64,000 nucleotides of DNA from Sanguinoderma infundibulare (taxonomy: Eukaryota; Basidiomycota; Agaricomycetes; Polyporales; Polyporaceae), in the NCBI GenBank assembly GCA_032821775.1, contig JAVLRN010000001.1:4464001-4528000 (forward strand), written 5' to 3'. The translations under genes were made by a program, and so were the position numbers. Below the pieces are notes generated by a model that saw only the letters and a list, made by a program, of their open reading frames with translations, was not told the origin of the DNA and searched no databases. This document shows, piece after piece, positions 11,933 through 23,320 of this stretch; positions within the stretch are counted from its first letter, which is position 1, and each line of letters begins with the position of its first letter.

Positions 11933-13258
11933 CTACCAATCCCGGAAAGGGACAACGACGCGGGCCGTCTGAACAAGCCAGTCATCGCGGATGCAGACAA
12001 ATCTCGTCTCATCCTCTCCCGCAACAAAGGGAGGGTGGCAGACGACTGGAAGGTCGCGCTGGGGGCTGCAGCAATGCAACGACCGCGAGCGCTCTAATGC
12101 GGGAGCATGGAGCGACCTAGCGCTTTCAACGTAATCGGCGTTCACATTCGGCCTTGAGATGTCCGCGTCCCAATGGTACCGAGCATACACGTCGACGTAA
12201 CGGAGTCTTTCGAAGGGACCCACGGAGTAGGGAAGGCGTTCCAATGCGTGTGGCCATGGCACGGAATGGAAGATGAGATGCTGTAAGGCAGGGCAGTGTC
12301 GTGAAAGTGCATCAAACTTGTCCGGGAATTCTTGGCCATTATAAGAGGGAATGTGCAGGTATGTCACATGATGCCCGTGCTTCTCCAAAATATCCACGGG
12401 GAGCCCGAAGAAGCCGATGGCTGTGAGCGATCTGAGTCTCGGAAGCTCCCAGGGCCAGGCCGCGGAAGCATCGTTGGAGTTGGAGAGGTCGAGGCACAGT
12501 TCTTCCAGAAAAGGTAAGCATACCGCCGGGAGGCTCGGCTGAAGGTGCCAGTGGTGGCCGATGTCACCCAGACTAAGGGCGAAGAGGGAAGGGGAGGCGG
12601 TGAGGAGACCATGGAGGGCAACAACCATCTCCTTGTCCTCTTCGTCATTGACGAGTAGATCCAGTTTGCAGAGCGTCGAAGGGATATGGCCTGACAGGGT
12701 ATGGAATAGAATATGTGGGAGGTGCGTATTCACTTTCAGGTAGGAGGGATGAAACGAGAGTTGCTCGAGGCGGGTGCATCGCTCCAGGATGGACCGGAGG
12801 TCCGCGGACACGACGTTGACACAGGGCTTGAAAACAACGCACTCGTATAGAACGATCCTCCGTACGAGAGCCCCGAAGTCGAACCCGGCGTCGTTGGAAG
12901 AGAGTGTGCGGGCGAGAGCGGGGATCTGGCCAAATCGACGGATGACGACGTGCTCGTAGAGGCCCCGAGTAGCGTACTCCCACCAGAGTCTGGAAACGAG
13001 CGCGAGGCCCTTTCGGAAGCGCAGTTCGTGGCACCATTTGCTGCGAGGAACGTGCGACAGGGACATGTCGTATCGGTGCAGAGGCGGACTGGCAAAGGCA
13101 TGCTTGCACACTTGTTCCACGACGTCACCGGGGAGAACGGGGACAGAACGGGGAGAGTCGACCTACATGTGAAACGTGCTCAGTTCGCCGATACCAAATT
13201 GGTGATCTACGAAACTCACAGTGCGTGTGTCCGATTGCCCAGTAGAAGTCGACATCAT
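11933..13258 (-). CDS. F-box/LRR-like protein B, copy 1, truncated by a nonsense codon
   Basis: Putative substrate adaptor of an SCF ubiquitin ligase (inferred from architecture only). Exon 1 is 13258-13220 (MMSTSTGQSDTRT) and exon 2 is 13162-11933. The model gives 422 aa. An F-box-like start (PVLPGDVVEQVCKHAF, LALVSRLWWEYATRGLY) is followed by LRR-like repeats such as RLRSLTAIGF and VTYLHIPS. Translation stops at TAG 11933-11935 directly after VVPFRDW, where the 47.4 kb copy has CAG. Beyond this stop the same frame stays open to 11627 and encodes the acidic tail ending in SDSDVIIDVL, so about 100 residues are lost relative to the ancestral protein. It may be a recent pseudogene or a working short form. 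Confidence 0.7.
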
Positions 13259-13479
13259 CGGCGGCGCCTCCGGGTCAGTGATAGGATCTGGTCCTACTAC
13301 ATTTTGAACTTACTCAAAGTCGTAAAATATTATCCAGATACCACTGGCAGCGAGGACGAGGGCCAGCGATGGGGGAGTCGTGCCACGAAACGGGACGGCC
13401 CACTCGACCCGCTGGCTTTTTACATAAGGAGGTTGATGGCATCCATTGGCGTCTAGATTACCTATCTGGGGAATATCAT

Positions 13480-14286
13480 CTCTCTCTCGTTCACCCGCTT
13501 TCGAACACCCTTCTTGCACCCTTCTGCGACTCCGAAAGTCCACCAGGATTTAGCCTTTCAAACTGCATGAATGTGACGTCTGCGATTCCTCTCCCCGCCG
13601 TGCGCACCGTGACGATGCTCGTCGTCAGCCCGCTATCGTCTCTGGGCGAGCTTTCTGCCATTCTCGCCCTCCCGAGCGTCGTCAACTTCACCCTCGAGTG
13701 CAACGCATCCTTTGAAGGCACGATCGATCCCGCGGTCACCGCCACGTCGTCGTGCAGCACCTGATGCTCACCTCGCAGCAAGGAATATGGTGTCTCACCG
13801 TCTTCGCCGTCTTCCTCGCCCTCGCGCCGTGCCTCGAGTCCTTCTACACAAACGGCCTCTTCCTCGACCACCACTTCCCGCCCTGGCGGGTCGGGATGGA
13901 GGTCGCGATCGCGGCGCACGGTCATCCTCGACACGGGCGAGACGGACAACCCGCTGAGCGAGCCTTTCTTGGACGCGCTCATCGCGGACAATACCTAGCT
14001 CGTGCGCTTTCGGAAATCCGTGGAGGCCATTTCTAGCAGGTCGTTTCAATGCATGCTCCCGATGTTGGAGGTGCTGGAGGTAGACATGGGATTCGATTTT
14101 GATTGCAGGGACGCATTGAAGCAGTGGATTGCTCGCGCCAGGAGTGACGGTGGACGGACGCCGCGCAGCGCGCTGAGGGAGATGGTATTTAGGAGCAGTA
14201 TGTCGCGGGGCGAGATATTCGCAGACATCGAGCAGGTGTGTATCACGAATGGGGTCGATTTCAGGTTCGAACAGGCGAGGGGGTAG
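13480..14286 (+). pseudogene. F-box/LRR-like gene A, copy 2, degenerate
   Basis: A diverged paralog of gene A. One frame reads PLPAVRTVTMLVVSPLSSL, GELSAILALPSVVNFTLE and FEGTIDPAVTAT. Frames then shift to LTVFAVFLALAPCLESFY and PPWRVGMEVAIAAHG, then to ILDTGETDNPLSEPFLD, and later to MLPMLEVLEVDMGF. At least two frameshifts and one stop break it. It is convergent with gene B copy 2, repeating the arrangement of copies 1 and 3. Confidence 0.65.
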
Positions 14287-14683
14287 TGACCTCGATCACG
14301 ACCGTCAGTCCAAAGTCTTGCCATTGTTGCCGGGCGACAGTGAGTACTCTTGCAATGATTTGAATCATTGAACATTGCGCTCATTACAGTTCAGAAAATG
14401 TGTTATGGGATCGGTGCAACCGTCCCGTTGTAGCGAGATGGTGCAGAATTCAGAAGCATCCGCAAGATCATCGTTGGATCTCATAGAGCTCTCCTCGACC
14501 CTGTTCGTAGACAGTTTCGAGAAGGAACTAATACTGCATTTCATTACAATTTAGTCCTGCTCAACATTCAGTCAAGTCGGTTAACATCGAATTACTCACG
14601 TGAAGAACGACGTCGCTACCGGAGGGAACCCTGTTCTTAGCCCCTATTCCTCTCCTCCCGACTAAGCTGCCGCTCATCTACAC

Positions 14684-15690
14684 AAGCGGCGCCAACGATT
14701 CATGTGCATCCACAGAGTCCACGGCGCCTTCGGAATCGGGCTCCTTGGAGTATTCTGAGACCAGCGACGTCTTGTATTTGACGTCCGAACCATCACTGGC
14801 AGTGAACTTGTCGTCTTCAGATCCGTCCTCCACGTCCTCCTGGAGTACTTCAGGGTCCCAGGGGTGTACGGCGCGGATCGTTGCACAAACCAGTTGCCGT
14901 GGATGCAGACGGATCGCCTCTCGTCCACTTCCGTCACCAAGGAGGGGTGGCAGATGGTTGGAAGGTCGTGTTGGACCCAGCAGCCGTGCAACGACCGCAC
15001 GCGCTCCAACCGCGGGGCGAAATGGGACCAAGCGGTTTCGACCAAGGATGCGCCCCCATCCAGGCTTGAATAGTCCGTGATCGTACGCTCGGAATACATG
15101 TCGAGGTAACGGAGTCGCTCCAAATGAGGAGTAGCCACGGACGTGGTCAGTCGGCCGCTCCGTTGTGGCACGGTGAGGCAGATTAGATGCTCGAGGGCCG
15201 GGCATAGTTTTGAAAGCCTCTCAAACTCGGCCGGGGAATCGTGATACCAGGGGATGTGCAGGTATGTCACATTACGCCCGTGCTTCTCCAAAATGTCGAC
15301 GGGGAGCCGGCCGGACCCGATAATGGTGAGGGATCGAAGTCTGGGAGCTGATGCATGCAGCGTAGGAGTAGAAGAAGCTGAGACAGAGCTCTTCCAGAAA
15401 ATCCAAGTGAACAGCTGGGGGGTAGCGTGTGTCACCCAGGGTGAGGGGGAGGCGAGAGGTAACCAAGGAGGGCAACGACCGCTTCCCTGTCCATCTTGAA
15501 ATTAAAGGATAGGTGCAGCTTGCGGAGTGTTGAGGGGTTATGGCGTAAAAAGATAGGGAATAGAACAAATGGGGTCCGATGCCAGGGACGAAACGAGAAC
15601 TGCTCGAGGCGGGTGCATCGCTCCAGGATGGTCCGGAAATCCGCGCACACGGCGTCGTCACACCTTGCTCCGACTGTCAGAACCTTTCGT
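14684..15690 (-). pseudogene. F-box/LRR-like gene B, copy 2, truncated and frameshifted
   Basis: This keeps FRTILERCTRLEQFSF, PSTLRKLHLSF and then, in another frame, APRLRSLTIIGSGRLPVDIL, RNVTYLHIPWY and VCIHGNWFVQ. The F-box end found in the other copies is missing, and the body is split over at least two frames. It is more diverged than copies 1 and 3 are from each other, so this is an older duplication. Confidence 0.7.
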
Positions 15691-15699
15691 ACCTTCCAC

Positions 15700-16370
15700 G
15701 ACCCCATCGCTGGCCTTCGTCCTAGCTGCAACTGACATTGGGATAAACACGAAAATTCAAGAATTACATTAAGTTCAGTGTCTAATTGTACCAGATCCAA
15801 TCATCCCCTCTTCTCGAAGTTGATATGTTGGGCGTCCAATTGCCTATTTCGGTGTTCGGCCATAGAGTGGCTCACAGTGACTCACCGCGCCGCGCCGCAC
15901 CTTTACCTTGTCCAATCACTACGCTGTCGCACCCAGTGGCGCTGGTCCCCGCTGCGGTCTGGATCCAAATTCATCGAATATCGCAGAATGGCCATGGGAC
16001 CGGCGGCGGCGGCGGCGGGAAGGCCGGATGGTATGACCGGTGTTCGTATGCCACCCTCCTCCCCCGACGTCAGCCACTTTTCCTTTTCGCCGTAATGGTC
16101 CATACCACGCCAGTCGCTGTTGTGTTACGTAGGCGATTTCTCGACCTCCGCTGTCACGGACTGACGGTGGCACGCGGGGTGTAGTATGAGCGCAAGGATG
16201 ACGCACACGGGGCCACCGCTGGTCTGACTGGCCTCGGATCGCGCTCGAATGCAAAGCGACCTGAAAGAGGTTTTCGTCGAGGGCGCGCTATTCTGCAAGC
16301 AGTTACAATCAAACCTCCTTCAGGCTTAAAAGGTGAAAGGTTTTCGAGTCTGAATCCGACGCTTTCCACA
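15700..16370. other. Intergenic region upstream of the UbiA gene
   Basis: No gene is recognised. A GGC-type triplet run lies at about 16002-16018. A TTAAAA motif at about 16326 lies 45 bp before the start codon of the prenyltransferase. Confidence 0.4.
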
Positions 16371-17428
16371 ATGTCGCTCACCAGGTCCGCTTTCAATGCC
16401 TTCCGTGGCTGCGCGGAGCAGTCGCGGACTTTTCTATACGCTCTCTACCTTTTCACTAGGTCTGACCTCGAGACGATACTCCTTCCAATTGTACGACATT
16501 CCAGTTTCGAATCAACGGTCTGCAACTGACACTACTATCCATTTAGACACTCTTCGGCACCGTGGCAGCCCCCGCACAGACCAGAAACCAGATTGCTCTC
16601 AGAGCCATCTGGGTATGGTTCAATCTCCTTCAAATCGATGTCGCCAACCAAAGTCTTTCCCCAGAAGAAGACGATGCCAACAAGCCCTGGCGGCCCATCC
16701 CATCAGGCTTGATGTCAAGGAGCCATGCGCGTGTCCTTCGGTGGGCTCTAGTCCCCGCGACACTCACTTTGTCGTTCGTCCTCGAGGTGCTAGAAGAAAG
16801 CGCCGCCATCAGCATCTTCATCCTCTGCTACTGCGAGCTCAAGTTCGACTTCCACTGGTTCACGAAAAATCTGTGCAACGCCATCGCGATCATTTCTTTC
16901 AACATGGGCGCTGCTCGAGTCCTGTGCGGTGAGTGGAAATTGCCGGCTACTATCAGTGTCTCCGGAAGAGATCAAACTAACGAACTGCGTCTTAACTAGG
17001 CCCGACGCTCCCCCTACCTCAGACGACTCTGCACGCCCAATTCATCAACGCTGCACTCATCCTCACAACGATACACGCCCAAGATTTCCGAGACGTCGAA
17101 GGCGACAGGGTCTACGGCCGGCTTACTCTCCCGCTCGCCTACCCCTTCTGGAGTCGGCTGTCGATGGCCGTGCTGCTTCCGGCATGGTCGCTCTTCGTCT
17201 CCCATTTCTGGGGATTGAGAACCTTGATATCGCTGCCGTTGCTCGTGTTCGGAACCTGGACCGGCTTTGTTTTGTACTTCAACCGTTCCCAATCGTCCTC
17301 TCGGGACAAAGTCGGGTATACAATGTATAACGTAAGGGGACCGATCATTGACTTTCCGAGGCGGTTCATGCTGATACGAACACTAGATTTGGCTGTGCTG
17401 CGTGTATATTATACCATTCGTTGTATAG
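16371..17428 (+). CDS. UbiA-family prenyltransferase-like membrane protein
   Basis: Polytopic membrane protein of the UbiA superfamily, which transfers prenyl groups to acceptors using Mg2+-diphosphate chemistry; the acceptor is unknown. Exons are 16371-16490, 16547-16928, 17000-17331 and 17387-17428. Phases agree and give 291 aa. The N-terminus FLYALYLFTRSDLETILLPI is typical of the fungal branch. The first Asp-rich region is NLLQIDVANQSLSPEEDD (about 66-83) with KPWRPIPSG. The second is DFRDVEGDR (196-204). The protein ends in GYTMYN-IWLCCVYIIPFVV, as relatives do. Fungal members often sit in terpenoid or meroterpenoid clusters, but no such neighbours are seen here. Confidence 0.88.
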
Positions 17429-17779
17429 AACTCTACGATGGGAGGATTAGCGATGGGTGAGTCATTACAATCGTAACAGCGGGACGGACAGCACTGATAC
17501 GTTCACCTTCGAGCTAAAGCATGACGGTCCGCTTCTATGTGGTGATCAGCGCTGGCCCACGAATATGTATCACATACATCACCACGAATATGTTGCAATT
17601 CGTCCAGAATGGATGCCATTTACCCGCCGCTTGCCAATATCGGAGTAGTTAATGTTAGACGGGGTGTGTTCTCTCCAAGGTGCGTTTATCTCCGACGTTC
17701 CAAGCCACCACACGCATACGCACGGTTCTTTCGTTCGGTTTCATCGAGGATTCCCGCCGAAGTTCAAGGGAAACACTTC

Positions 17780-18100
17780 CGATGGCACTGGTATTGCACA
17801 GCATGCTGTCGGAAGCGTTTCTCAACCATGACGATCGGGACTGTCGGTCCACAGTGCAATCGTGTACTCTCTGTGCGCCAACCCCGCCGAAAGCGACCTT
17901 GCCAATTTCGCTGTATTGCACGGCGTGGTGCGGGTGCTTTATTTTCCATCGCCTGGCAGGCCCAGGGTTGCTCGAACGAGCTACTCAGGGTCGCGTCTTC
18001 AAAAGGGAGAGTAACGGCAGTCATGTTATGAAGCAGGCAGGCCCGATTTCAGTGGGCCGTCGCTAGCATCGCAATGCAGCCTAAGATATCGCGGCTGGCA
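17780..18100 (-). pseudogene. Remnant of a membrane-protein gene upstream of kinase 1
   Basis: Minus-strand frames contain MTAVTLPFEDATLSSSFEQ, aligning with PAVTLIFADGILRSLLEE upstream of kinase 2. The unit 2 version is better preserved and hydrophobic, resembling the C-terminal part of a fungal seven-helix protein. Here stops interrupt it. The family assignment is tentative. Confidence 0.35.
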
Positions 18101-18440
18101 CAGTCAGTTACGTCTGGTATGCACTGCTTTCCCTTGGTCCCGTTAACCGAGACCTTCGGAGGCAAGTTCTGCCGGCTCGGATTACTCGAACATGCCCTCT
18201 AACTCGCATGTGCCAGAGCAATATCGCAGGCCCGAGTACAATGTGCTGCCGATAATGTTGCATTACAGACCAGGAAAGCGCGGCTGCGCCGTCAGTCTGC
18301 ACCGGGTACTCTTGCTTGCCTTCGGTTTTAGACCAGGCTCTACCCGCGGGTGTTCCCCTTCGTACTGCGCGATTCCAAAAATTCGCAAAGTCCATGCGAA
18401 CACAGGGAACTCCTTGCGGAGGTTTGGAGGGCAGAAAAAG

Positions 18441-18448
18441 TATAAAAG
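18441..18448 (+). promoter_or_regulatory. TATA box of kinase 1
   Basis: TATAAAAG lies about 150 bp upstream of the ATG and is followed by a pyrimidine-rich leader. The same element in the same sequence context precedes kinase 2. Confidence 0.65.
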
Positions 18449-18592
18449 GAGGGCAGTTTTCGATCCAAGTCCCCCATCCCTCGTCGTCGTTCCCGGTGAA
18501 CGTACCCTCCCGCAGCATCATCCTTCTTATCATACATCCTCTTACTACCCTTACCTCCCTTTTGTTATCCTTCCACCCTTTCATACTCCATC

Positions 18593-19969
18593 ATGTCTGC
18601 GGCCACTTTCTTCCCCGACTTGGCTGGTCTCCTCCTCGACGACCGCTACGAGCTTGTCAAGATGCTCGGGGCTGGCGCGTTCGGAGTCGTGTACCAAGCG
18701 ATTGACTATGAGTCTGACGACCGCATCGTCGCCGTGAAGATTCTCGGCAAGGTCGGTCGGAGCCGCGACGAACTCGCGGCCATCAAGCACGAGGTCGCCT
18801 TCCACGCACTCGTCGCGGCAAACGAGGGCGTCGTCACGCTCATCGACGCCTTTGACGACACGAACTGCTGCTACATCATCCTCGATTATTGTCCTGGAGG
18901 CAACTTGTTCCAGCAGATCACTTCCAAGAAGTCTTATGCCTGTAACGACGAGCTTCTCCGGAAGGCATTCCTCTCGCTCGTGGATGCGGTGCAGGCGTGC
19001 CACAACGAGGAGGTCGCCCACCGCGATCTCAAGCCGGAGAATGTCCTGACCAGTGAAGACGGCTCTAAGTGTTACGTGGCAGACTTTGGTCTTGCTACGG
19101 ACGAACCGATGGTGTGGGAGTTCGGCATTGGAACGTCTCTCTACAAGAGCCCTGGTGCGTATATTCCTCCTACGATTTCACGATGCACACTAACACTGCT
19201 CCGAACAGAGTGTATCGGTGAACTGACGGGTTTCCAGCCATACGACCCGTACCTCACCGACATATGGGCCCTGGGTGTCATCCTCATTAACATGATCACC
19301 GGCTCAAACATGTGGTCAAAAGCGACATCCAAGGATTCCAACTTCCGTCGGTTCCTCTCCGACCCGAACTTCCTCTACAACGCGTACCCCATGTCCTCCG
19401 GCGCGCAGTCCATCATCCAGGGGCTCCTCCAGCTCCACCCCTGTCACCGGGTTAGCCTCGACACCCTCCGGGAAGCGATCCTGTCGCTCGACACGTTCTT
19501 CCGTCCGTTGTCCCAGTTCGGGGACGCCGCTCTTGAGCATGGGCAAACCACCCCCACACCCGCCCGAATGAGGTTCGCCACGAAGACTTCGTCGGCCTAT
19601 GAGACAGGGTCAGAGTCCGAGTCGACGATTAATAGGGCATCCGCGATTGATATCCCGTGCGCTGCCCCGGAGCCTGCTGTCCGGGTGCCAGCGCGGGATT
19701 GCTCAGCCGGCTCTGCCGTCGACTCGTACTTTCCCCCTTGCTCCTACTCGTCTTCCAGCTCATGCTCGAGTTCGCGCGCTTCGTCTGGCGCTTCAGACGA
19801 GTACGTGCCTACGCCAGAGGGCAGCTCTACCCCCAAGGCTAGGCCCATGTGGGAGGAATGTCACCACAAGGAGGTCCGGGGCCACCAGGGCTGGCGGAAG
19901 GGCACGACGGCCGAGCGTGTCATTCCCCAGGACCGCCACCGTCAGGTGCCGTACTACGACGTCTCCTAA
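18593..19969 (+). CDS. Ran1/Sks1-like serine/threonine protein kinase 1
   Basis: Protein kinase phosphorylating Ser/Thr. The motif set resembles the fungal Ran1/Pat1-Sks1-Vhs1 group, which links nutrient state to meiosis or growth (family knowledge). Exons 18593-19154 and 19209-19969 give 440 aa. The 54-bp intron has no stop in frame, so retention would add 18 residues after SP. Key residues are the glycine loop GAGAFGVV (26-33), AVK with Lys49, HRDLKPEN (143-150), DFG (164-166) and SPECIGE, which forms only after splicing (186-192). DIWALG follows. All catalytic residues are present. A Ser/Asp/Glu-rich tail of about 140 residues with TPEGSSTP may be regulatory. It is a tandem paralog of the kinase at 21624. 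Confidence 0.9.
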   Translation: MSAATFFPDLAGLLLDDRYELVKMLGAGAFGVVYQAIDYESDDRIVAVKILGKVGRSRDELAAIKHEVAFHALVAANEGVVTLIDAFDDTNCCYIILDYCPGGNLFQQITSKKSYACNDELLRKAFLSLVDAVQACHNEEVAHRDLKPENVLTSEDGSKCYVADFGLATDEPMVWEFGIGTSLYKSPGAYIPPTISRCTLTLLRTECIGELTGFQPYDPYLTDIWALGVILINMITGSNMWSKATSKDSNFRRFLSDPNFLYNAYPMSSGAQSIIQGLLQLHPCHRVSLDTLREAILSLDTFFRPLSQFGDAALEHGQTTPTPARMRFATKTSSAYETGSESESTINRASAIDIPCAAPEPAVRVPARDCSAGSAVDSYFPPCSYSSSSSCSSSRASSGASDEYVPTPEGSSTPKARPMWEECHHKEVRGHQGWRKGTTAERVIPQDRHRQVPYYDVS

Positions 19970-20123
19970 ACCGTTTGAGGGTGAGTACCGCAGATCGCAC
20001 GGTACTCGTCCTGTGCATCGCTCTAACCTACCTCTGCCAGTGCAGTGCTTTACACGTACCCCTGCCTCGCACGGTTTCAGTTTCTTAGACTCGGAAGACT
20101 TCGCGTTCCTCGCGTACCAATAA

Positions 20124-20900
20124 CCATATAAGCGATGCGGGCACCTCTTATATGGCACACTAGAGTAGAGTTTCAGTTTCGGATATGGACATGGACTTCG
20201 CTGTACTATATTCATCACAAGATAGATATCTTGTATCTGTACCATATCGCAATACAATTTCTCTTCACGATGTAAAGACCTGTATTGCGGAGGTCGAGGC
20301 CGGGTTTGGACGTGCCACATATCCACCAATAAGTGAGCCGCCTGCGGTTCATGAGATCGTCGATGGCACGTACAGGTGCAAAGGACCGATGGTACACGTT
20401 TATTGGCCTCGTCCTCGTCGAAGTGGGCCAACTAGATGATTCAGAAGGCGCGGTGTCAGAGTGGTAGCGTCTTTATTGAAAAGTTCGAGTGAACGCTGAG
20501 CGACAGACTCAGGTCAGGCTCGACGACAGCGTCGAGAAAGAGCTGCTGCACTGTACTTGCTCGTTTGCGGTCCGGCCGGAGAAATCCGGACGCCACAGGC
20601 GCGCGAGTCCATGGCGGGCCTGTCCCGGCCACACCCTCTACTAGTTCACCACGCCCGTTGTGACTTATGACCGCCCTTCTCCCCCCTCAGCAAGGTCATT
20701 TAAGGTCTGCCTAGGGGAGTGAAGTTGCGACTCACATGTCCTCTGTGCTCTTTGCAGGTCGAGGACAAGAAGGAGGGCAAAACGAAGTCGATATTTGGAA
20801 CAATGTGAGGAAGAAGCCGAGTCGACACTCGACTGGAGGTGTCCTGCCAATGGTCCACGCCTTACGAATTCCGGCGACACCATGACACCCGTTCGTAACT
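20124..20900. other. Spacer between the kinase units
   Basis: The first part is the 3' flank shared with unit 2. The rest (about 20440-20900) shows no gene that I can support. Confidence 0.45.
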
Positions 20901-21059
20901 TACGTTCTTTCCCTCGTGTTCATTGAACATCTCCACCGCAGTTCCAGGGAGACGCTTCCGACGGCACTGGCTTTGCACAGCGTGCCGTCGGGACGGAAGT
21001 GGTTCTCGGACGTGACGATCGGGACTGAGTCTGTTGGCCTACATTGCGAACTGCACACT

Positions 21060-21310
21060 TACTCTGCTGCTGAACACCCTCAGACCTCCCGGATCCATAT
21101 TTCCCAATGGTGGTGGATTGTATGGTATGCGCGATTCGATCCCTCTAGCTTCATCCTCTTTGAATATTGGAGTTCCTCTAATAAGCTCCTCAGGATCCCG
21201 TCTGCGAAGATAAGTGTTACAGCAGGCATCGCGATAAAACAGGCCCAATTGCCATATGCCGTCGCTAGCATTCCAATCCAATCTGAGAAATCGCGGCTGT
21301 ATGCACCTGG
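21060..21310 (-). pseudogene. Remnant of a membrane-protein gene upstream of kinase 2
   Basis: A minus-strand frame reads MLATAYGNWACFIAMPAVTL then IFADGILRSLLEELQ, hydrophobic and suggestive of a transmembrane helix near a C-terminus. No complete gene can be built. A degraded equivalent lies upstream of kinase 1, so it was part of the duplicated unit. Confidence 0.35.
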
Positions 21311-21465
21311 TATGCACTGCTTTCCTTCGGTTGTGTTGACCTAGGCCTTCGGAAGGGAGCTCTGCCAGCGGGTGTCGTCCTTCGAACCGCGAGTTTTCGG
21401 GAAATCTTCTCAAGTCCACAATCATATAGTGGGCCTCTTTGAGAGGATTTGGGGGTCGAAAATTG

Positions 21466-21473
21466 TATAAAAG
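21466..21473 (+). promoter_or_regulatory. TATA box of kinase 2
   Basis: TATAAAAG lies about 158 bp before the ATG, in a context conserved with kinase 1. Confidence 0.65.
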
Positions 21474-21623
21474 GAGCCCTTTTTTCGAGCTAAGTCCCCC
21501 ATCCTTTGTCCTCGTTCCTGGTGAACGTACCCCTTTCGCATCATCAGCCTTCTTCCATTTGCTTAGAACCTTTACGTCCTCTTCTTACTCTTTATCATCT
21601 TTACCACCCTTCGATACTCTACC

Positions 21624-23063
21624 ATGGCCGCTTCCAACTTCATGCCCAACTTGACCGGCTGCTTCATCGAAGACCGCTATGAGCTCGTCGGGATGCTCGG
21701 CTCTGGCTTGTCCGGAGTCGTCTACAAGGCCATCGACCTCGACGACTCTGACCGCCGCATCGTCGCAGTGAAGGTCATCAGCAAGGCCGACTGGGACGAC
21801 GACGAACTCTCCCAAATCCAGCATGAAGTCGCTCTCCACAGCATCGTCGCGGACAGCGAGGGCGTCGTCACTCTCATCGACGCTTTCGATGACGCAAAAT
21901 ATTGCTACATCATCCTCGAGCTCTGTCGAGGCGGCGACCTGTTCGAGCAGGTCATGTACAAGAAGTCGTATGTCGGTAACGATGAGCGTCTCCGTGCGGC
22001 GTTCCTCTCGCTCGTGGACGCGGTGCAGGCGTGCCACGACGCTGGGATCGCTCACCGGGATCTCAAGCCGGAGAACGTCCTGACCAATGAGGACGGCTCC
22101 CAGTGTTACCTGGCAGACTTTGGTTTTGCTACGAACGAGCCCCTGGTGTGGGAGTTCGGCATTGGGACGCCTCTTTACATCAGCCCTGGTGCGTGTATTA
22201 TCCTTCCGGTTTCACGCTGAAGCACGTTAACACTTTCCTCGACAGAGTGTATCGGTGACATAACTGGCGGCGAGGCATACGACCCGCGCCCCAGCGACAT
22301 CTGGGCTCTGGGCATCATCCTCCTCAACATGGTCACCGGCGACAACAGTTGCGAGGACATTTGGTCGAAGGCGACGTCCGAGGACGCCGACTTCCGTCGA
22401 TTCCTCAGGGACACAGACTTCCTCTTCGACATGTACCCCACTGTGTCCTCGGGGGCGCAATCCATCATCCAGGGCCTGCTCCGGCTCGACCCCGCACGCC
22501 GGATGAGCCTGGATACCCTCCGGCAAGAGATTCTGGAGCTCGACACATTCTTCCATCCGTCGTCCCAGCTCGCCCAGGACGACGTTCTCGAGCATGAGGA
22601 TACCGCCGCCCCCACCACCACCGAGCTCGCGACAGAGGCTTCGTCGACCTCTGCGACGGAGTCCGATTCCGGATACGAGTCTGGGTCCGAGTACGAGTAC
22701 GAGTCGGCGACTGCGAGGGCATCCGCGACTGATACTCCGTGTGCTGTCCCGGAGCCTGATCTCCGGGTGCCAGCCCGGGATTGCCACTCAGCCGGCTCTG
22801 CCATCGACTCGTACTCTTCCCCTTCCTCTACCACTTCCTCTCCTTCCGCCTCATGCTCGGCTTCTCGCGCTTCGTCTGGGGATTCAGACGAGCACGTGCC
22901 TACGCCGGAGGCCGCCTCCACCCCCAAGGCTAATGCCATGTCACGTTGGGAGGAAGGTCATCACACGGACTGCTGCTACCAGCCCTGGCAGCCCGTCGTG
23001 ATCGCCCAGATGATCATGGCTCAGTACTGCTACCGTCAGGTGCAGTACTACGACGTGTACTGA
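21624..23063 (+). CDS. Ran1/Sks1-like serine/threonine protein kinase 2
   Basis: Paralog of the kinase at 18593. Exons 21624-22188 and 22246-23063 give 460 aa. The intron sits at the same place, inside the SPECIGE motif. Motifs are GSGLSGVVYKAID (glycine loop with a variant Leu-Ser), VAVKVI, HRDLKPEN, DFGFATNEP, SPECIGD and DIWALGIIL. Catalytic residues are intact. Relative to kinase 1 it carries extra residues in the activation-to-APE region (DITGGEAYDPRPSDIW) and around DNSCEDIW. The tail is Ser/Glu/Tyr-rich (SGYESGSEYEYES) and ends QVQYYDVY. It uses a very similar promoter, so the pair may be co-expressed unless the tails direct different regulation. Confidence 0.9.
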
Positions 23064-23320
23064 ACCGAGTGAGGGTGAGTGCCGCGGCTCGTTTCGAACC
23101 ATCCTGTACATTGCTGACATAGCCCTTCAGGTCCGGACGTTACTACCTACCGCTCCTCCCTCCCCTCTACCCGACTGCATCATGGTTTCGGATTGCTTTC
23201 GGACTCGGACGGACACTTCGTGTCCCTAGTGTAATAATAAATCATATAGACGATGCAGGCACCTCTTATATGGCATACTAGAGTAGAATTTCGGTTTCGG
23301 TTTTGGGAACGGACTTGGAC

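Larger units (their letters stand above)
10475..13258. repeat. Duplicated block, copy 1 (tRNA-Asp / F-box-like pair)
   Basis: The order here is tRNA-Asp pseudogene (+), gene A (+), gene B (-). The same order, inverted, is found at 47410-50126. Coding parts and the A-B intergenic spacer are closely similar in both copies, including the stretch around tcgacactgtaaatatcac. Confidence 0.85.
17690..20235. repeat. Tandem duplication unit 1 (kinase 1 with flanks)
   Basis: Upstream (from about 17750, cgccgaagttcaaggg), coding and downstream sequences match unit 2 at 20920-23320. The matching 3' flank is the stretch with gcacctcttatatggc and actagagtagagtttc. Unit spacing is about 3.0-3.2 kb. Confidence 0.8.
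20920..23320. repeat. Tandem duplication unit 2 (kinase 2 with flanks)
   Basis: This matches unit 1 in promoter, coding region and 3' flank (gcacctcttatatggc, tagagtagaatttcgg). The direct orientation indicates an unequal-crossover type tandem duplication. Confidence 0.8.
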
